NCBI RefSeq assembly: GCF_004346095.1
Contig: NZ_SLZV01000020.1
Coordinates: 1 to 64,000, forward strand
From: Faecalimonas umbilicata
GTDB taxonomy: Bacteria > Bacillota > Clostridia > Lachnospirales > Lachnospiraceae
DNA length: 64,000 bases
Direction: 5' to 3'
Shown: positions 26,926-36,903 of the stretch, one piece after another
How the letters are laid out: the number at the start of each line of letters is the position of its first letter
Numbering within the stretch: the first letter of the stretch is position 1
Made by a program: the position numbers and the translations under genes
Notes under the pieces: model-generated
Databases searched by the model: none
What the model saw: the letters and a program-made list of their open reading frames with translations, nothing else
Told to the model about the DNA's origin: nothing

Positions 26926-27207
26926 GAAATATTAATTCTGTTGTATGGAGATTGTACTTCTACATTCAAGGCAGGAAGTGCCGTTGCATAGGCAGAAATT
27001 TTTTTAACTGGTTTCCTGCCGTTCTCTGATATGCTATGTATTGATAAATTTTGCTTCGTATGAGCAGATAGATAACTGCCCGAAAAAAGGACATAAAAAA
27101 ATCCCTCCAAATTTAAAAACAAATTCAGAGGGTAATTTAGGGTATAACAAAATAACCCACCCGAATATCGTTTTTTTTATTTGGTGAGTTTGTTCTTTCA
27201 AATACGA

Positions 27208-27258
27208 AACAAAAAGAGCCGATGATTCGTGAATTGTTCCACAATTTCATCGGCTCTG
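27208..27258 (-). terminator. terminator after tet(O)-KTR
   Basis: On the minus strand AGAGCCGATGA pairs with TCATCGGCTCT and is followed by TTTTTGTTTCG. It lies just past the stop of the KTR gene. Confidence 0.75.
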
Positions 27259-27262
27259 CGTC

Positions 27263-27436
27263 TTAAGCGTCTGGCTCTTTGATGACAGTTATCTTCAAGT
27301 TGTCAACTTTAATCAATCTTTCTTGTCTGCATTTTGGACAATAAAGGGGATAATTCTCCAAAACAGTGTCCTTCCTAATTTTATTACGGGTTTTGTTCCC
27401 ACAAACAGGACACAATATCCATTCGCATTTCATCAT
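27263..27436 (-). CDS. cysteine-rich KTR family protein
   Basis: This 57-residue protein has two CxxC pairs (ILCPVCGNKTRNKIRKD and YCPKCRQERL) forming one zinc ribbon. The KTR motif after the first pair is the family signature. Such genes often follow ribosomal-protection tetracycline resistance genes in Firmicutes. AAAGGA lies 12 nt upstream. It starts 52 nt after tet(O) and is probably co-transcribed. Function unknown. Confidence 0.85.
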   Translation of the reverse strand: MMKCEWILCPVCGNKTRNKIRKDTVLENYPLYCPKCRQERLIKVDNLKITVIKEPDA

Positions 27437-27487
27437 AATTAGTCTCTAATCCTTTCAAATCTCATTTTATATGACTTTTGCAAGCTG

Positions 27488-29407
27488 TTAAGCTAACTTG
27501 TGGAACATATGCCGAACCTTATCTATACGGCTATTCGGGCGGCGGGGTTGGCAAATAAATTTACCAATAGCTGGCTGGTATCCTTTTAACTCTGTCAAGC
27601 AGACTCCCTGCCCATTTGTGAAATAAGTTAAATCGTTCCTGTATTCTTGAATACATCTAGCAGGGATTTCTCCTTTCAGAATGACCTCGTCATTCTTTAT
27701 CTGAGTACTTACAATATCTGCACAATACCTTGGAGCATCATGATACGCCCGTGAGAGATATTCCTGCGGTGCATAAATTTCAAAGTGGAGATATGGCTCT
27801 AATAGTTCTGTCCCTGCTTTTTTTAAAGCCTGCTCCAATACGATAGGGGAAAGCAGCCGAAAGTCTGCGGGGGTACTTACAGGACTATAATACAATCCAT
27901 ATTCAAAACAGATTTTACAGTCTGTCACTTTCCATCCATACAGCCCCTGCTCGCAGCCATAAAGAACCCCCTCCATAACCGCATTTTGGAACGATTGATT
28001 TAAATATCCAAGTGAAACTCTGCTTTCATACTGCACTCCGCTTCCAATAGGGAGCGGCTCTATGGACAACCCGACAGAAGCCCAGAAAGGATTTGGCGGG
28101 ACTTCTATGTGGATGGTATATTCTGCTTTTCTAAGCGGTCTTTCCATATATATAACAGTAGGCTCTTTTATTTCTGCCTCCACATGATATTTTTCCTCAA
28201 GGATGGCACAAATGACTTCCATCTGCACTTTCCCCAAAAAAGAAAGTATAATCTCATGCGTTGTAGTATCCACATAATATTTTAAAAGAGGGTCGCCATC
28301 TGAAATTTCTGTAAGTGCCCCAAGCAATATTTCCCGCTGTTCAGATTTCTTTACTGCAATCGTTGTTTGGAGCATAGGGAGAGGATTTTCAATAAATTTT
28401 CTCTGCGGCAACAGTATTCCGTTCCCCAAAATACTGTTTAGCTGCAAAACATCATTTGGTAAAATTACAATATCACCAGAGCAGGCTGTATCGGATGAAT
28501 ATAATTCACCGTTTGTCGGAACACACATCTCTGTGATTTTTATTTTCTCTTTTTCAGATATTCTAATAACATCCCTCAAATGCAATGTTCCGCTATATAT
28601 ACGCACATAAACAAAACGCCGCCTTTTCTCTGAATATTCAATCTTAAAAACCTGCCCGCATAGTTCAGATTGACCTTCAGGCGTTGATGAATAAAATTTA
28701 CTGGCAATCACTTCTATAAGCTGCCGAATCCCCAGATTGTTTTTAGCGCTTCCGTGATAAACGGGAAATAACGTTCCGTTTTGGAATCTCCTGTTTTCTT
28801 CCTGTTCCAGTTCTGACATTTTAAACGGTTTCCCTGACATATATTTCTCTAATAGTTCATCGTTTCCCATAATTACCGCATCCCACTGTTCCATATCGTC
28901 ATTGTCCGTTACATTTATATGGGGATGCTGCCCAACCTTTTGCTTCACTATAATTTCCGAAGAAAGCTTTGCTTTCATTTCTCGATATACCATTGGCAAA
29001 TCAATCCCCTCTTGGTCAATTTTATTGATGAAAAAAATTGTCGGAATCTTCATTGTCTGTAGTGCATGAAACAGTATACGGGTCTGTGCCTGTATGCCAT
29101 CCTTTGCAGAAACTAATAATACTGCTCCGTCTAATACGGATAAAGAACGGTATACTTCCGCCAAAAAATCCATATGGCCTGGCGTATCTATAATGTTGAC
29201 TTTTACATCCTCCCACTGAAAAGATGTCACTGCTGTCTGGATAGTGATTCCCCTTTGACGCTCCAAATTCATTGTATCTGTCCTTGTTGTGCCTTCATCT
29301 ACGCTCCCTAGTTCTGCAATTGCACCACTGGTATACAATAAACTTTCCGTTAATGTTGTCTTTCCTGCGTCAACGTGAGCCAGAATGCCTAAGTTAATTA
29401 TTTTCAT
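27488..29407 (-). CDS. tet(O): tetracycline resistance ribosomal protection protein Tet(O)
   Basis: This 639-residue EF-G-like GTPase removes tetracycline from the ribosome A-site region. The G domain shows G1 [10 protein letters not shown]3 DTPGH and G4 INKID. C-terminal domains end in [13 protein letters not shown], the conserved end of Tet(M/O/W) proteins. The sequence follows Tet(O) ([28 protein letters not shown]) and differs from Tet(W) at those positions. The gene is full length and appears intact. It sits behind a perfect promoter and a transcription-attenuation leader and is followed by KTR. Confidence 0.97.
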   Translation of the reverse strand: MKIINLGILAHVDAGKTTLTESLLYTSGAIAELGSVDEGTTRTDTMNLERQRGITIQTAVTSFQWEDVKVNIIDTPGHMDFLAEVYRSLSVLDGAVLLVSAKDGIQAQTRILFHALQTMKIPTIFFINKIDQEGIDLPMVYREMKAKLSSEIIVKQKVGQHPHINVTDNDDMEQWDAVIMGNDELLEKYMSGKPFKMSELEQEENRRFQNGTLFPVYHGSAKNNLGIRQLIEVIASKFYSSTPEGQSELCGQVFKIEYSEKRRRFVYVRIYSGTLHLRDVIRISEKEKIKITEMCVPTNGELYSSDTACSGDIVILPNDVLQLNSILGNGILLPQRKFIENPLPMLQTTIAVKKSEQREILLGALTEISDGDPLLKYYVDTTTHEIILSFLGKVQMEVICAILEEKYHVEAEIKEPTVIYMERPLRKAEYTIHIEVPPNPFWASVGLSIEPLPIGSGVQYESRVSLGYLNQSFQNAVMEGVLYGCEQGLYGWKVTDCKICFEYGLYYSPVSTPADFRLLSPIVLEQALKKAGTELLEPYLHFEIYAPQEYLSRAYHDAPRYCADIVSTQIKNDEVILKGEIPARCIQEYRNDLTYFTNGQGVCLTELKGYQPAIGKFICQPRRPNSRIDKVRHMFHKLA

Positions 29408-29687
29408 GTGATTTTCCTCCTATCAACACCCAAAAAAGGGCATAAAAATACCCAGTGATAAATACTCCTATCACTGGGTAAATAACTCCAATAGCCCCAA
29501 AACACTTATATGTTTTCGGGCATATAAAATTACATGATAAAAGTATTCTTAAACTGGGTACAAAAAACTAAGCCCCATATTAAAAGTGAAACGAGACTGC
29601 TACTTTTTGTTCCCACTATCAAATTGACAGTTTATTTAAGAATACCTTGCCGCATATTTATTAACTCCTTGTATAATACTGAATCTA
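29408..29687 (-). promoter_or_regulatory. tet(O) leader with transcription attenuator
   Basis: The leader resembles that of Tn916 tet(M): an ATGCGGCAAGGTATTC stretch near 29662-29647, then GTACCCAGTTTAAGAATAC, and a terminator-like hairpin CCCAGTGATA/TATCACTGGG at 29450-29479 followed by TTTTTATG. Known tet(M) regulation involves tetracycline-dependent read-through of such a hairpin. GATAGGAGGAAAATCAC before the ATG is the ribosome binding region. Confidence 0.8.
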
Positions 29688-29716
29688 ATTATATTCCTTA
29701 ACCCTTTATTTGTCAA
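29688..29716 (-). promoter_or_regulatory. consensus promoter of tet(O)
   Basis: On the minus strand TTGACA (29716-29711) and TATAAT (29693-29688) are separated by 17 bases, a perfect sigma-A match. Confidence 0.9.
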
Positions 29717-29773
29717 GCTGACAAACTAAAGCAGAAAAAGCGGCAGGATTTCCCCCTGCCACTAATCATCTGT

Positions 29774-30148
29774 TTATGCAAAAATAATTTCCTTTTCCAC
29801 AATCTCCCTCGCACAAGCCCTTATGTTATTGAGGCATCCTGTCCATTCTAAGGCGTTTTCTGCCTTTAGCTGTTCCGTTATGCCCTGTGCCTGTTTCATA
29901 CCCTCTATGAGCCTTTCAAAGCGTTCCTGTGCCTGTCTGTTGATGTCGGCAAGGTAGGCGTTTAGCCTGCCGCTTGTAAGAAGATTGGTGTATGTAACTT
30001 TACGGTACTGTTTTAGATAATCTAAATGCCGTTGCCCCCAGATGCCTATTGCCTGTTCTTCTTCGGCGGGTACAGTTAAGCACGGTATCAAATAATCCCC
30101 TTGCCTTTCGTATTTGCCGCCCAGTTCCTCAAATAATGATTTTGCCAT
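29774..30148 (-). CDS. tnpV: TnpV family transposon protein
   Basis: The 124-residue protein belongs to the TnpV family: a strand-rich N-terminus (GKYERQGDYLIPCLTVP), YLKQYRKVTYTNLLTSGRLN in the middle, and a helical C-terminus with WTGCLNNIRACAREIV. GGAGG lies 9 nt upstream. It is the first gene at the high-coordinate end of the nested element. Its function is unknown. A homolog is encoded inside the helicase gene at 35597-35950. Confidence 0.88.
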   Translation of the reverse strand: MAKSLFEELGGKYERQGDYLIPCLTVPAEEEQAIGIWGQRHLDYLKQYRKVTYTNLLTSGRLNAYLADINRQAQERFERLIEGMKQAQGITEQLKAENALEWTGCLNNIRACAREIVEKEIIFA

Positions 30149-33100
30149 TGTCTGTTACCTCCACATTCTTTTTTATTTTGAATGTCCGCAAAATCCGTCC
30201 TACATCACGGGGACGCCACGGGCAATCGAGATCATGACTGGCAATAATCAAATCTTGCACGTTCGTCCCGGCGCCCATCTTGAAGGTGCTGCCCATCAAA
30301 ATACGAACATCCCCTTTCCTCACTTTTGCAAACAGTTCTTTTTTTCGGACTTCCGTATTCGCATCGTGGATGAATTGAATCTCTTTTTCTGGCACACCTT
30401 TTGAAACCAACTTATCACGCACATCGTTGTACACACTGAAACTTCCGTCCTTTTTCGGTGTAGACAAGTCGCAAAATAATAATTGTGTCAGTTTATCTTC
30501 TTTCGTATCGTACCAAAACCGATATACTTCATCAACACAGGCATTGACCTTACTGTTCTCATCATCTGGGAGCATTTCATTGACAAGCCTCTGATCTAAC
30601 GCCAGCTTTCTTCCTTCATTGGTAATTAAAAGCATATTGTCTTCTGTCGGATTGACCATACCATTTCGCACCCGTTCCGCACGTTCCCCTAACTCTGTTA
30701 CCATCTCCTTTTGCATGTCACTTGGCTTTACGCTGATTACCCGGTATTCTGCTTCTGGTACTGGAAGATTCAACATATCAGCAGTCTGAATATCTGCCAC
30801 CTCACGGAACATCATCATCAATTCAGGTAGATTATAGAATTTTGCAAATCTTGTTTTCAGCCGGTATCCTGTTCCCTCCGGGGCAAGCTCAATCGCAGTA
30901 ACCGTCTCCCCAAAGGTAGACGCCCACGCATCAAAGAACTGCAAATTGTGTTCCACCAACGTGTTGTACTGTAAATAACGCTGCATCGTATATAACTCGA
31001 CCATCGAATTGCTGATCGGCGTTCCCGTAGCAAAAATAACACCTCGCCCTCCAGTCACTTCATCCATATACCTTGTTTTCATAAACATATCTGAAGATTT
31101 CTGCGCTTCTGTCTGTGCAATTCCACCCACATTCCGCATTTTGGTATAAAGGTACAAATTCTTGTACGAATCCGCTTCATCTACAAATAAACGGTCAATT
31201 CCCAACTCTTCAAAACAAACCACATCGTCCTTTTTACTCTGATCATTGAGCCTTTTTAGTCTCGCTTCCAGCGTTTTCTTCATTTTCTCCAGTCGTTTGA
31301 CTGTAATCCGATTCCCTCTCTCCCTTCCTGCCTCCTGGATTCCCTGCACCGTCTCCTGAATCTGTTCCTGCAGCATCCGGCATTGACGCTCCACACTTAA
31401 CGGGATTTTTTCAAATTGAGAATGTCCGATAATGACTGCATCAATCTCGCTGGTAGCAATTCTCGCACAAAATTTTTTCCGGTTTTTCGTCTCAAAATCT
31501 TTTTTCGTTGCCACAAGCAAATTGGCAGAGGGATATAATTGTAACCACTCTGCCGCAAACTGATCAATGATATGATTCGGCACAACGATCATTGACTTAT
31601 TACATAAACCAAGACGTTTACACTCCATTGCGGCGGCAACCATTGTATAGGTTTTTCCAGCTCCTACCACATAGGCAAGCAGTGTGTTTCCTCCATAAAT
31701 GATACGGGCTACTCCGTTTTTCTGATGCTGGCGCAGCTGAATCTCCGGGTTCATTCCATAAAAGTTCAAATGACTTCCATCGTACTCTCTCGGACGGATG
31801 GCATTGAACTTTTCATTATAATACGCAGTCAACCGCTGGCGTCGTTCCGGTTCTTTCCAGATCCAGTTCAGAAATTCCTGTTTGATTAAATCTTGTTTGC
31901 CCTGTGCAATGGCGGTTTCTTTCTTGTTGAGAATGGGTTTCTTCCTTCCCGCCTCGTCCTCCACATAGTCATACACACGGACATCCCGCAGATTCAAGGT
32001 ATCTTCTAAAATCCGATAGGCGTTTACCCGATGGGTTCCATAGGTACTGTTTGCCTTTACATTTCCCTTATCAATGCTTTTCCCTTCGATATACCACTCT
32101 CCGGTCACAGGAACAAACCGGACATTCATTTTCCATTGGCAGTAATTCGGTGTCTGCAACAATTCAAACATGAAGTCTTTGATATCTTCCGGTGGTATCC
32201 ATGTTGCTCCAAGTCGGACATTGATCTCAGATGCACTCAGGTCTTTGGGCTGTACCCGATTTAACGCCTCTACATTTGGTCGATATAATTCCGAACTCTC
32301 AGCAGCAAACATTGCCTCTTTTAACTTTTCCCTGACATTTCCGGACAAATATTCATCTTCCGATACAAACGTCGGCTCTTTTCCCGACAGATCCGGAAGA
32401 CGGAAAATCACGCCCTCCAGTTCCTTTTCAATCTCCTCTGCGCTCTTTCCAGTCAAGGTGCACATATATTCCATATCCACACGCGCATGTTCTGACAGCG
32501 ACAGAGACAAGGCTTCGCTGGCTGTATCTACCCGTGTAACGGTTTGATGCGGCTTGATCGTACGCTTGGTAAACATATCCGCTTTCCGTTCTAATGTTCC
32601 ATCCTCTGCCACAATTTCAAGAGAACACAAAAGCGGGTAGCTGTTGTCCTCCGAAAACACAAGACTGTTTGCTCTGGAATTTAATAATCCATATCTGCTT
32701 TGAAACTGGTCATACAAACGATTCAATTTTCTTTGCTGGTCTGCAATGACTTCATCTGAATATTCTTCCATCTGATATGCAATCAGTTCCCGTACACAAT
32801 CCCGGATGGCGATCATACCTTTTACCCGATTTTCTCCGGTTATAGATAATTCCACCGGACGCATCCTGCTGTTTTCCCGGTAATAAATTTTCCCATCCCG
32901 TAACGCATACGAAAAATTTGCCACATCCGGCTCTGCCGGAATGGAATGATCTTCTGTCTCTACTAGTTCTTCTACTTCATACTCTGTAATCTGTGCAGAA
33001 ATATTTTGGATCGCTTCTGAAAGCATTTCTCCCAAATCGGCATCTGCAAATGGTTTACAGACAAGCTGCGGTCCATATGCACCGGATACAATCTCCAATT

Positions 33101-36100
33101 TCCCCAAAACCATCTCCGGATGCTCCTGAAAATACGGATTGATACAGACGATTCGATGCTTCGTTTCTCCATTTTCATTTGTAAAATCATTTCGCTGAAG
33201 AACATTTACGTCCACCCATGCCGGCAGTTCTGTACTTCTAGGATTCTCTTTCTTCTGCAAAAACAGAATATCCGTGTTGACGATAGTTCCTGCATTTTCC
33301 AAAAAAGTATTGTTCGGAAGACGAATCGCTCCCAGCAGGTCACATCGCTCTGCGATATACTTCCGTACCCGGTTATCTCGTTTGTCCATTGTGCCGCCGC
33401 TGATTCCGTTAGATGTTATCAGCGCAAGAACGCCGCCCGGTCTTGTTTTATCAATAGACTTTGCTATAAAGTAATCATGGATCAAAAAGTTTAAGGAATC
33501 ATACCGCTTATCTAAAACTTTATAATTGGCAAAAGGCACATTTCCAACGACCACATCAAAGAAACTGTCCGGCAGGTTTGTCTCCTCATATCCTTGTACT
33601 GCAATCGCAGATTTCTGATATAACTGCCTCGCAATTCTTCCAGAAATAGAGTCAATTTCCACTCCATAGATGTTACAGTCAGATAAATGCTCCGGTTTCA
33701 TCCCGATAAAATTTCCAATTCCACAAGACGGCTCCAAAATGTTTCCGGATTGTACTCCCATATTCTCTAATGCCTGATAAATGGAACGAATCACAATCGG
33801 CGGCGTATAGAAAGCAGTCATGGTCGATTCCCTTGCTGCCCGATATTCTTCCTCTGTCAGAATACTCTTCAGTTCCACATATTCACGATTCCATGCGGAA
33901 ACAGACACATCAAACGCATCCGCTAATCCGCCCCAGCCAACATAACCAGATAAAATCTGCTGTTCTTCTCTTGTCGCATAGCGATTCTGTGCTTCGCATT
34001 GTTTCAGCACCTGAATGGCTTTCACATTTGCCCGGAACTTTTCTCTTGCAGTTCCCCTTCCAAGCGCATCGTCTGTGATCTGAAACTGAAGTCGTTGGGA
34101 CTGTGGAATTTCCGGATGGAGATCAAAAGAATCCTTCCTTCTCGGCGTGGCTTTTTCCCACGCCGGAGATAAGTCCTGAGCGGTTTCTTTTTCGGCTGGT
34201 AAATCCGGTTCTTGCAAAGAGATCTCTTCTGTCCCTTTCCCTTTCTTCAAAGAATCATTTGCCGGATTTTCTCGCAGTTTCCGCTCAAACTCTTCTCGTG
34301 GCATTTCCTCTGTGAAAATCGGATACTTCTGATTACGCAGGCGAACTACATCCTCAGAAATGGAAAGAATCTCATATTCATCCACTCCGATATATACAAG
34401 CGTATCTGTCTGTAACTCATAGAGTTCTTCCTGATCCGGCGCTAAATCTTCTGTATTCTCTTCCGCTTTTTCCGTTTCTTCCTCTATATGCTCAAGGGAA
34501 GGAATCGGCTCTAGCATAGAAAGTGGAACCGTTTCTTTTTCGGCTGGTATCGGTGTAAACAAACTGAAAACACCATCCCGGAACTCGCACACATCCCGAT
34601 ATGTCTTCTGCATAGACGCATACTTCCGATCAAAATCTGCGGTATTGGCAAGAATAGCAGACATTTCTTCCGCCAGTTGTTCCACACGTTTTTTCTCTTC
34701 CAGCTGTGGTCGTATCTGCCGGACTGCTTCGTCATACACCGCTCCGCGCTCATATGGTCGTATCACCTCTTCCGGCTGATCAGAATAAAAATGATAGATT
34801 TCTCTAGTAAGAATGTGTTTCTCATATTCTGGAAGATATTCCAGTTCTTTCGCTGTCATATACCGTTCAGCAGCTATCAGCTCTTCAATCCGTTTCGCTA
34901 CCTGCGACCATTTCAATAAAAGTTGAGGTGCTCCCTCCTGATATCCTCTGCTCAGCTTTAATCCTTTTGCACTATGCTCTTCGCTGATTCCCGTCCCACT
35001 TAAAATTGGAGACCGTCCGCCCATTCCATACTCTTCTTTCAGAAACTCTTCTTGCTCTCTCCTGCTATGCCCCTGCAAAAAATAAGAGTAAATGCGGAAC
35101 TTTCCATGCTGGATTCCGCTCCCGCTTCGCAGCACATAATCTACCATTTCCTGTGAAAAAGAAAAAGCAGAGGTCTTTTCCTCTGCCAAATCTTGTAAAA
35201 ATTCAAATTGTCCATCCACGGTTCGTAAGGGTTCTGTCTGATCCCGCAGTTCCCCAAGCAGCCGCATGCCCTCAAAATAATCCGCAATCACACTCCAGTC
35301 ATAATAACTTTGCGCAGTACGAGAAGAAACGCTTCCTTCCCATAGATGTAACACATTCTGATAGGTTTTATAACCAACTGTTCTGCCATCTTGCAATGTC
35401 AACTCTGTCGGTTCATTATTAAAAATATTCTTGATATAGTCTCTGCGTCTTTCCCGATCGTCTTCCCATTCAAAAAATGCACGGATTTCTGCTTTCTTCG
35501 CTTTCAAATAAGGTGTGGTAAGCAAAAGTTCTTTGATATCTTGATCCCGATGAAAAAATGGAAGGCTTTTATCTTCCTTACTTCTGTCATACCATGCTAA
35601 CGGTTGATCAATTCTGTCCTCACGATCTCCTCCGCTGACTGCCGGATGTTGTTCACCATTCCTACCCATTGCATCGGATCGCTGGCTTTCATCTCTTCCG
35701 TCACGTTCTGTGCTTTCATCATCTCTGTTACCAGCTGTTCCATTCTGCTCTGTGCTGTTTCCTGTATCTCTTTCAAATGCCGGCTCAGTTTCCCTTGCGT
35801 CAGAAGATTCAGATAAATTCCGTAACGGTGTTCTTTCAGATAATTCAGACGAAGGGAGCCATATTTCCCAATGTGTACTTCCGGTTCGTCCGGTACGGTC
35901 AGATTCGGTAACAGATAATCGCCCTGCCTGCTGTATGTCACGCTTCTCATGTGCAAAACTCCTTTCTCTTTCGGCTGTTTTCCTGCCTTTTTCTTCAGTA
36001 TAAGAAACGTTTTCTGTTTGTGCAAAGGTGCGATCATTCCGTTTCTGTTCCTGTTGTAATGTTCGGATGGTATCGGATATCTCCGCTAACGCCATCTCTG

Positions 36101-36809
36101 CCACATCACTGGTAGCAGTTCCAAATAAGTTGACAAGCTCTGGTGTATGAAAATCCCGGATATTGCGAAAATCTTCTTTTTCCAGATATAACTCAGAGTC
36201 GATCCCACACCGAACCATTAACATGTATGCAATACTGTTTGACAACAGTTTTCTCGTTTCTACCTCTACACTATACGCATCCAGTTCTTCTAAGAAGCTG
36301 TCTTGTCTGTATGCAAGAATATCCGGCATATAATCCAACAGGTTATCTTCCGCCGCATGCTGTGCTGCCTGCAAAATCACCTCTGCAAATTCTGTCACAT
36401 CCTCTGATACCCGGAATGCATTGCGGAGCGTTTCCTGAACTGCTCCCCGGTTTTCTTCTGTAATTTCCCACAAAGGAACTGGGCGAACCAAACGCTTGTA
36501 TTTTCCTTCTGACGTATCCGTGACGTCAAAATAATATTTCAGCTTTGTGGTACTTCCACTTTTGTCAAATACAGCAATCGCTTTGGAATCATGTTTTACC
36601 CACCGTCCAAACTTCCGATTCCAGTCTTCCATTCCCAGAACTGCGGACGCCTCCGGTCTCTGCAAATAAACAAGAAGCTGTTCATCAAAGGGCAGCCGGA
36701 AATTCCGGCAGGCAGAATTTAAAAAGTGAAGCCATTGTTCTGCGGTTGCTGTTACTTCTTTGATTCCTTCCGCATACAACTCTGTAATCAAATCATATTT
36801 CTTCGCCAT
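30129..36809 (-). CDS. ICE giant helicase/DNA methylase, N-terminal part (gene interrupted)
   Basis: The remaining 2,226-residue frame encodes most of a SNF2-like helicase with an internal N6-adenine methylase-like domain, common in Firmicute ICEs. Methylase motifs are EPSCGIGNFIGM (motif I, about residue 1025) and VGNVPFANY (motif IV). Helicase motifs are AYVVGAGKTYTMVAA, LFVDEADSYKNL and FATGTPISNS. The true frame ends at CPWRPRD and the last 25 codons are nested-element DNA. The intact protein would be about 2,514 residues. Loss of motif VI probably inactivates the helicase. The protein is thought to protect or process transferred DNA. Confidence 0.93.
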   Translation of the reverse strand: MAKKYDLITELYAEGIKEVTATAEQWLHFLNSACRNFRLPFDEQLLVYLQRPEASAVLGMEDWNRKFGRWVKHDSKAIAVFDKSGSTTKLKYYFDVTDTSEGKYKRLVRPVPLWEITEENRGAVQETLRNAFRVSEDVTEFAEVILQAAQHAAEDNLLDYMPDILAYRQDSFLEELDAYSVEVETRKLLSNSIAYMLMVRCGIDSELYLEKEDFRNIRDFHTPELVNLFGTATSDVAEMALAEISDTIRTLQQEQKRNDRTFAQTENVSYTEEKGRKTAERERSFAHEKRDIQQAGRLSVTESDRTGRTGSTHWEIWLPSSELSERTPLRNLSESSDARETEPAFERDTGNSTEQNGTAGNRDDESTERDGRDESQRSDAMGRNGEQHPAVSGGDREDRIDQPLAWYDRSKEDKSLPFFHRDQDIKELLLTTPYLKAKKAEIRAFFEWEDDRERRRDYIKNIFNNEPTELTLQDGRTVGYKTYQNVLHLWEGSVSSRTAQSYYDWSVIADYFEGMRLLGELRDQTEPLRTVDGQFEFLQDLAEEKTSAFSFSQEMVDYVLRSGSGIQHGKFRIYSYFLQGHSRREQEEFLKEEYGMGGRSPILSGTGISEEHSAKGLKLSRGYQEGAPQLLLKWSQVAKRIEELIAAERYMTAKELEYLPEYEKHILTREIYHFYSDQPEEVIRPYERGAVYDEAVRQIRPQLEEKKRVEQLAEEMSAILANTADFDRKYASMQKTYRDVCEFRDGVFSLFTPIPAEKETVPLSMLEPIPSLEHIEEETEKAEENTEDLAPDQEELYELQTDTLVYIGVDEYEILSISEDVVRLRNQKYPIFTEEMPREEFERKLRENPANDSLKKGKGTEEISLQEPDLPAEKETAQDLSPAWEKATPRRKDSFDLHPEIPQSQRLQFQITDDALGRGTAREKFRANVKAIQVLKQCEAQNRYATREEQQILSGYVGWGGLADAFDVSVSAWNREYVELKSILTEEEYRAARESTMTAFYTPPIVIRSIYQALENMGVQSGNILEPSCGIGNFIGMKPEHLSDCNIYGVEIDSISGRIARQLYQKSAIAVQGYEETNLPDSFFDVVVGNVPFANYKVLDKRYDSLNFLIHDYFIAKSIDKTRPGGVLALITSNGISGGTMDKRDNRVRKYIAERCDLLGAIRLPNNTFLENAGTIVNTDILFLQKKENPRSTELPAWVDVNVLQRNDFTNENGETKHRIVCINPYFQEHPEMVLGKLEIVSGAYGPQLVCKPFADADLGEMLSEAIQNISAQITEYEVEELVETEDHSIPAEPDVANFSYALRDGKIYYRENSRMRPVELSITGENRVKGMIAIRDCVRELIAYQMEEYSDEVIADQQRKLNRLYDQFQSRYGLLNSRANSLVFSEDNSYPLLCSLEIVAEDGTLERKADMFTKRTIKPHQTVTRVDTASEALSLSLSEHARVDMEYMCTLTGKSAEEIEKELEGVIFRLPDLSGKEPTFVSEDEYLSGNVREKLKEAMFAAESSELYRPNVEALNRVQPKDLSASEINVRLGATWIPPEDIKDFMFELLQTPNYCQWKMNVRFVPVTGEWYIEGKSIDKGNVKANSTYGTHRVNAYRILEDTLNLRDVRVYDYVEDEAGRKKPILNKKETAIAQGKQDLIKQEFLNWIWKEPERRQRLTAYYNEKFNAIRPREYDGSHLNFYGMNPEIQLRQHQKNGVARIIYGGNTLLAYVVGAGKTYTMVAAAMECKRLGLCNKSMIVVPNHIIDQFAAEWLQLYPSANLLVATKKDFETKNRKKFCARIATSEIDAVIIGHSQFEKIPLSVERQCRMLQEQIQETVQGIQEAGRERGNRITVKRLEKMKKTLEARLKRLNDQSKKDDVVCFEELGIDRLFVDEADSYKNLYLYTKMRNVGGIAQTEAQKSSDMFMKTRYMDEVTGGRGVIFATGTPISNSMVELYTMQRYLQYNTLVEHNLQFFDAWASTFGETVTAIELAPEGTGYRLKTRFAKFYNLPELMMMFREVADIQTADMLNLPVPEAEYRVISVKPSDMQKEMVTELGERAERVRNGMVNPTEDNMLLITNEGRKLALDQRLVNEMLPDDENSKVNACVDEVYRFWYDTKEDKLTQLLFCDLSTPKKDGSFSVYNDVRDKLVSKGVPEKEIQFIHDANTEVRKKELFAKVRKGDVRILMGSTFKMGAGTNVQDLIIASHDLDCPWRPRDVGRILRTFKIKKNVEVTDNGKIII
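30204..30207. other. att junction, high-coordinate end of the nested element
   Basis: ATCA (TGAT on the minus strand) marks the junction between helicase codons RPRD and the element end. The adjacent GTAGGACGGATTTTGCGGAC stretch is the terminal inverted-repeat partner of the other end. Confidence 0.8.
35597..35950 (-). CDS. TnpV-like protein encoded out of frame inside the helicase gene
   Basis: On the same strand but in a different frame, helicase codons about 287-404 also encode a 117-residue protein clearly similar to TnpV at 29774-30148 (RQGDYLLPNLTVPDEPEV, YLNLLTQGKLSRHLKEIQ, then WVGMVNNIRQSAEEIV). AAAGGAG stands 8 nt before its ATG, inside helicase coding sequence. The helicase protein over this stretch is a low-complexity Arg/Glu/Asp/Gly-rich linker, as expected if the other frame carries the constraint. 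Upstream, the same frame is open to 36037. Confidence 0.8.
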   Translation of the reverse strand: MRSVTYSRQGDYLLPNLTVPDEPEVHIGKYGSLRLNYLKEHRYGIYLNLLTQGKLSRHLKEIQETAQSRMEQLVTEMMKAQNVTEEMKASDPMQWVGMVNNIRQSAEEIVRTELINR

Positions 36810-36880
36810 AGCTTCAACCCTACCTTTTCTAATACACGAATCTCTTGATCCGTTTCTGCTCTTATAACATAACGTGCCAT
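36788..36880 (-). CDS. 30-residue peptide overlapping the helicase start
   Basis: A short frame (MARYVIRAETDQEIRVLEKV onward) has AGAGGAAGG upstream of its ATG and overlaps the first 22 bases of the helicase gene. The overlap suggests translational coupling. I do not recognise it. Confidence 0.5.
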   Translation of the reverse strand: MARYVIRAETDQEIRVLEKVGLKLWRRNMI

Positions 36881-36903
36881 TTCAAACACCTTCCTCTTGT
36901 TAC

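Larger units (their letters stand above)
19206..30205 (-). mobile_element. nested tet(O) mobilisable element with large serine recombinase
   Basis: An 11.0-kb element interrupts the ICE helicase gene. Read on the minus strand it carries tnpV, tet(O), a Cys-rich KTR protein, three sigma-like factors, a RepA-like ATPase, a MobV relaxase with oriT, ParB, a YdbC/PC4-like protein, a small basic protein and a serine recombinase at the end. Imperfect terminal inverted repeats and a shared TGAT at both junctions support the borders. Gene content resembles Tn4451-type mobilisable transposons (TnpX, TnpZ-Mob, TnpY-ParB, TnpV). GC is higher than in the ICE cargo, especially at 19.2-26.2 kb. Confidence 0.92.

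Noticed and set aside
26769-27122. 117-residue minus-strand frame in the sigma-gene leader
   Set aside because: It spans a terminator hairpin and the leader, lacks a ribosome binding site and has no recognisable motif.
27488-29407. Assignment as tet(W)
   Set aside because: Residues in the G-domain region ([25 protein letters not shown]) match Tet(O) and not Tet(W).
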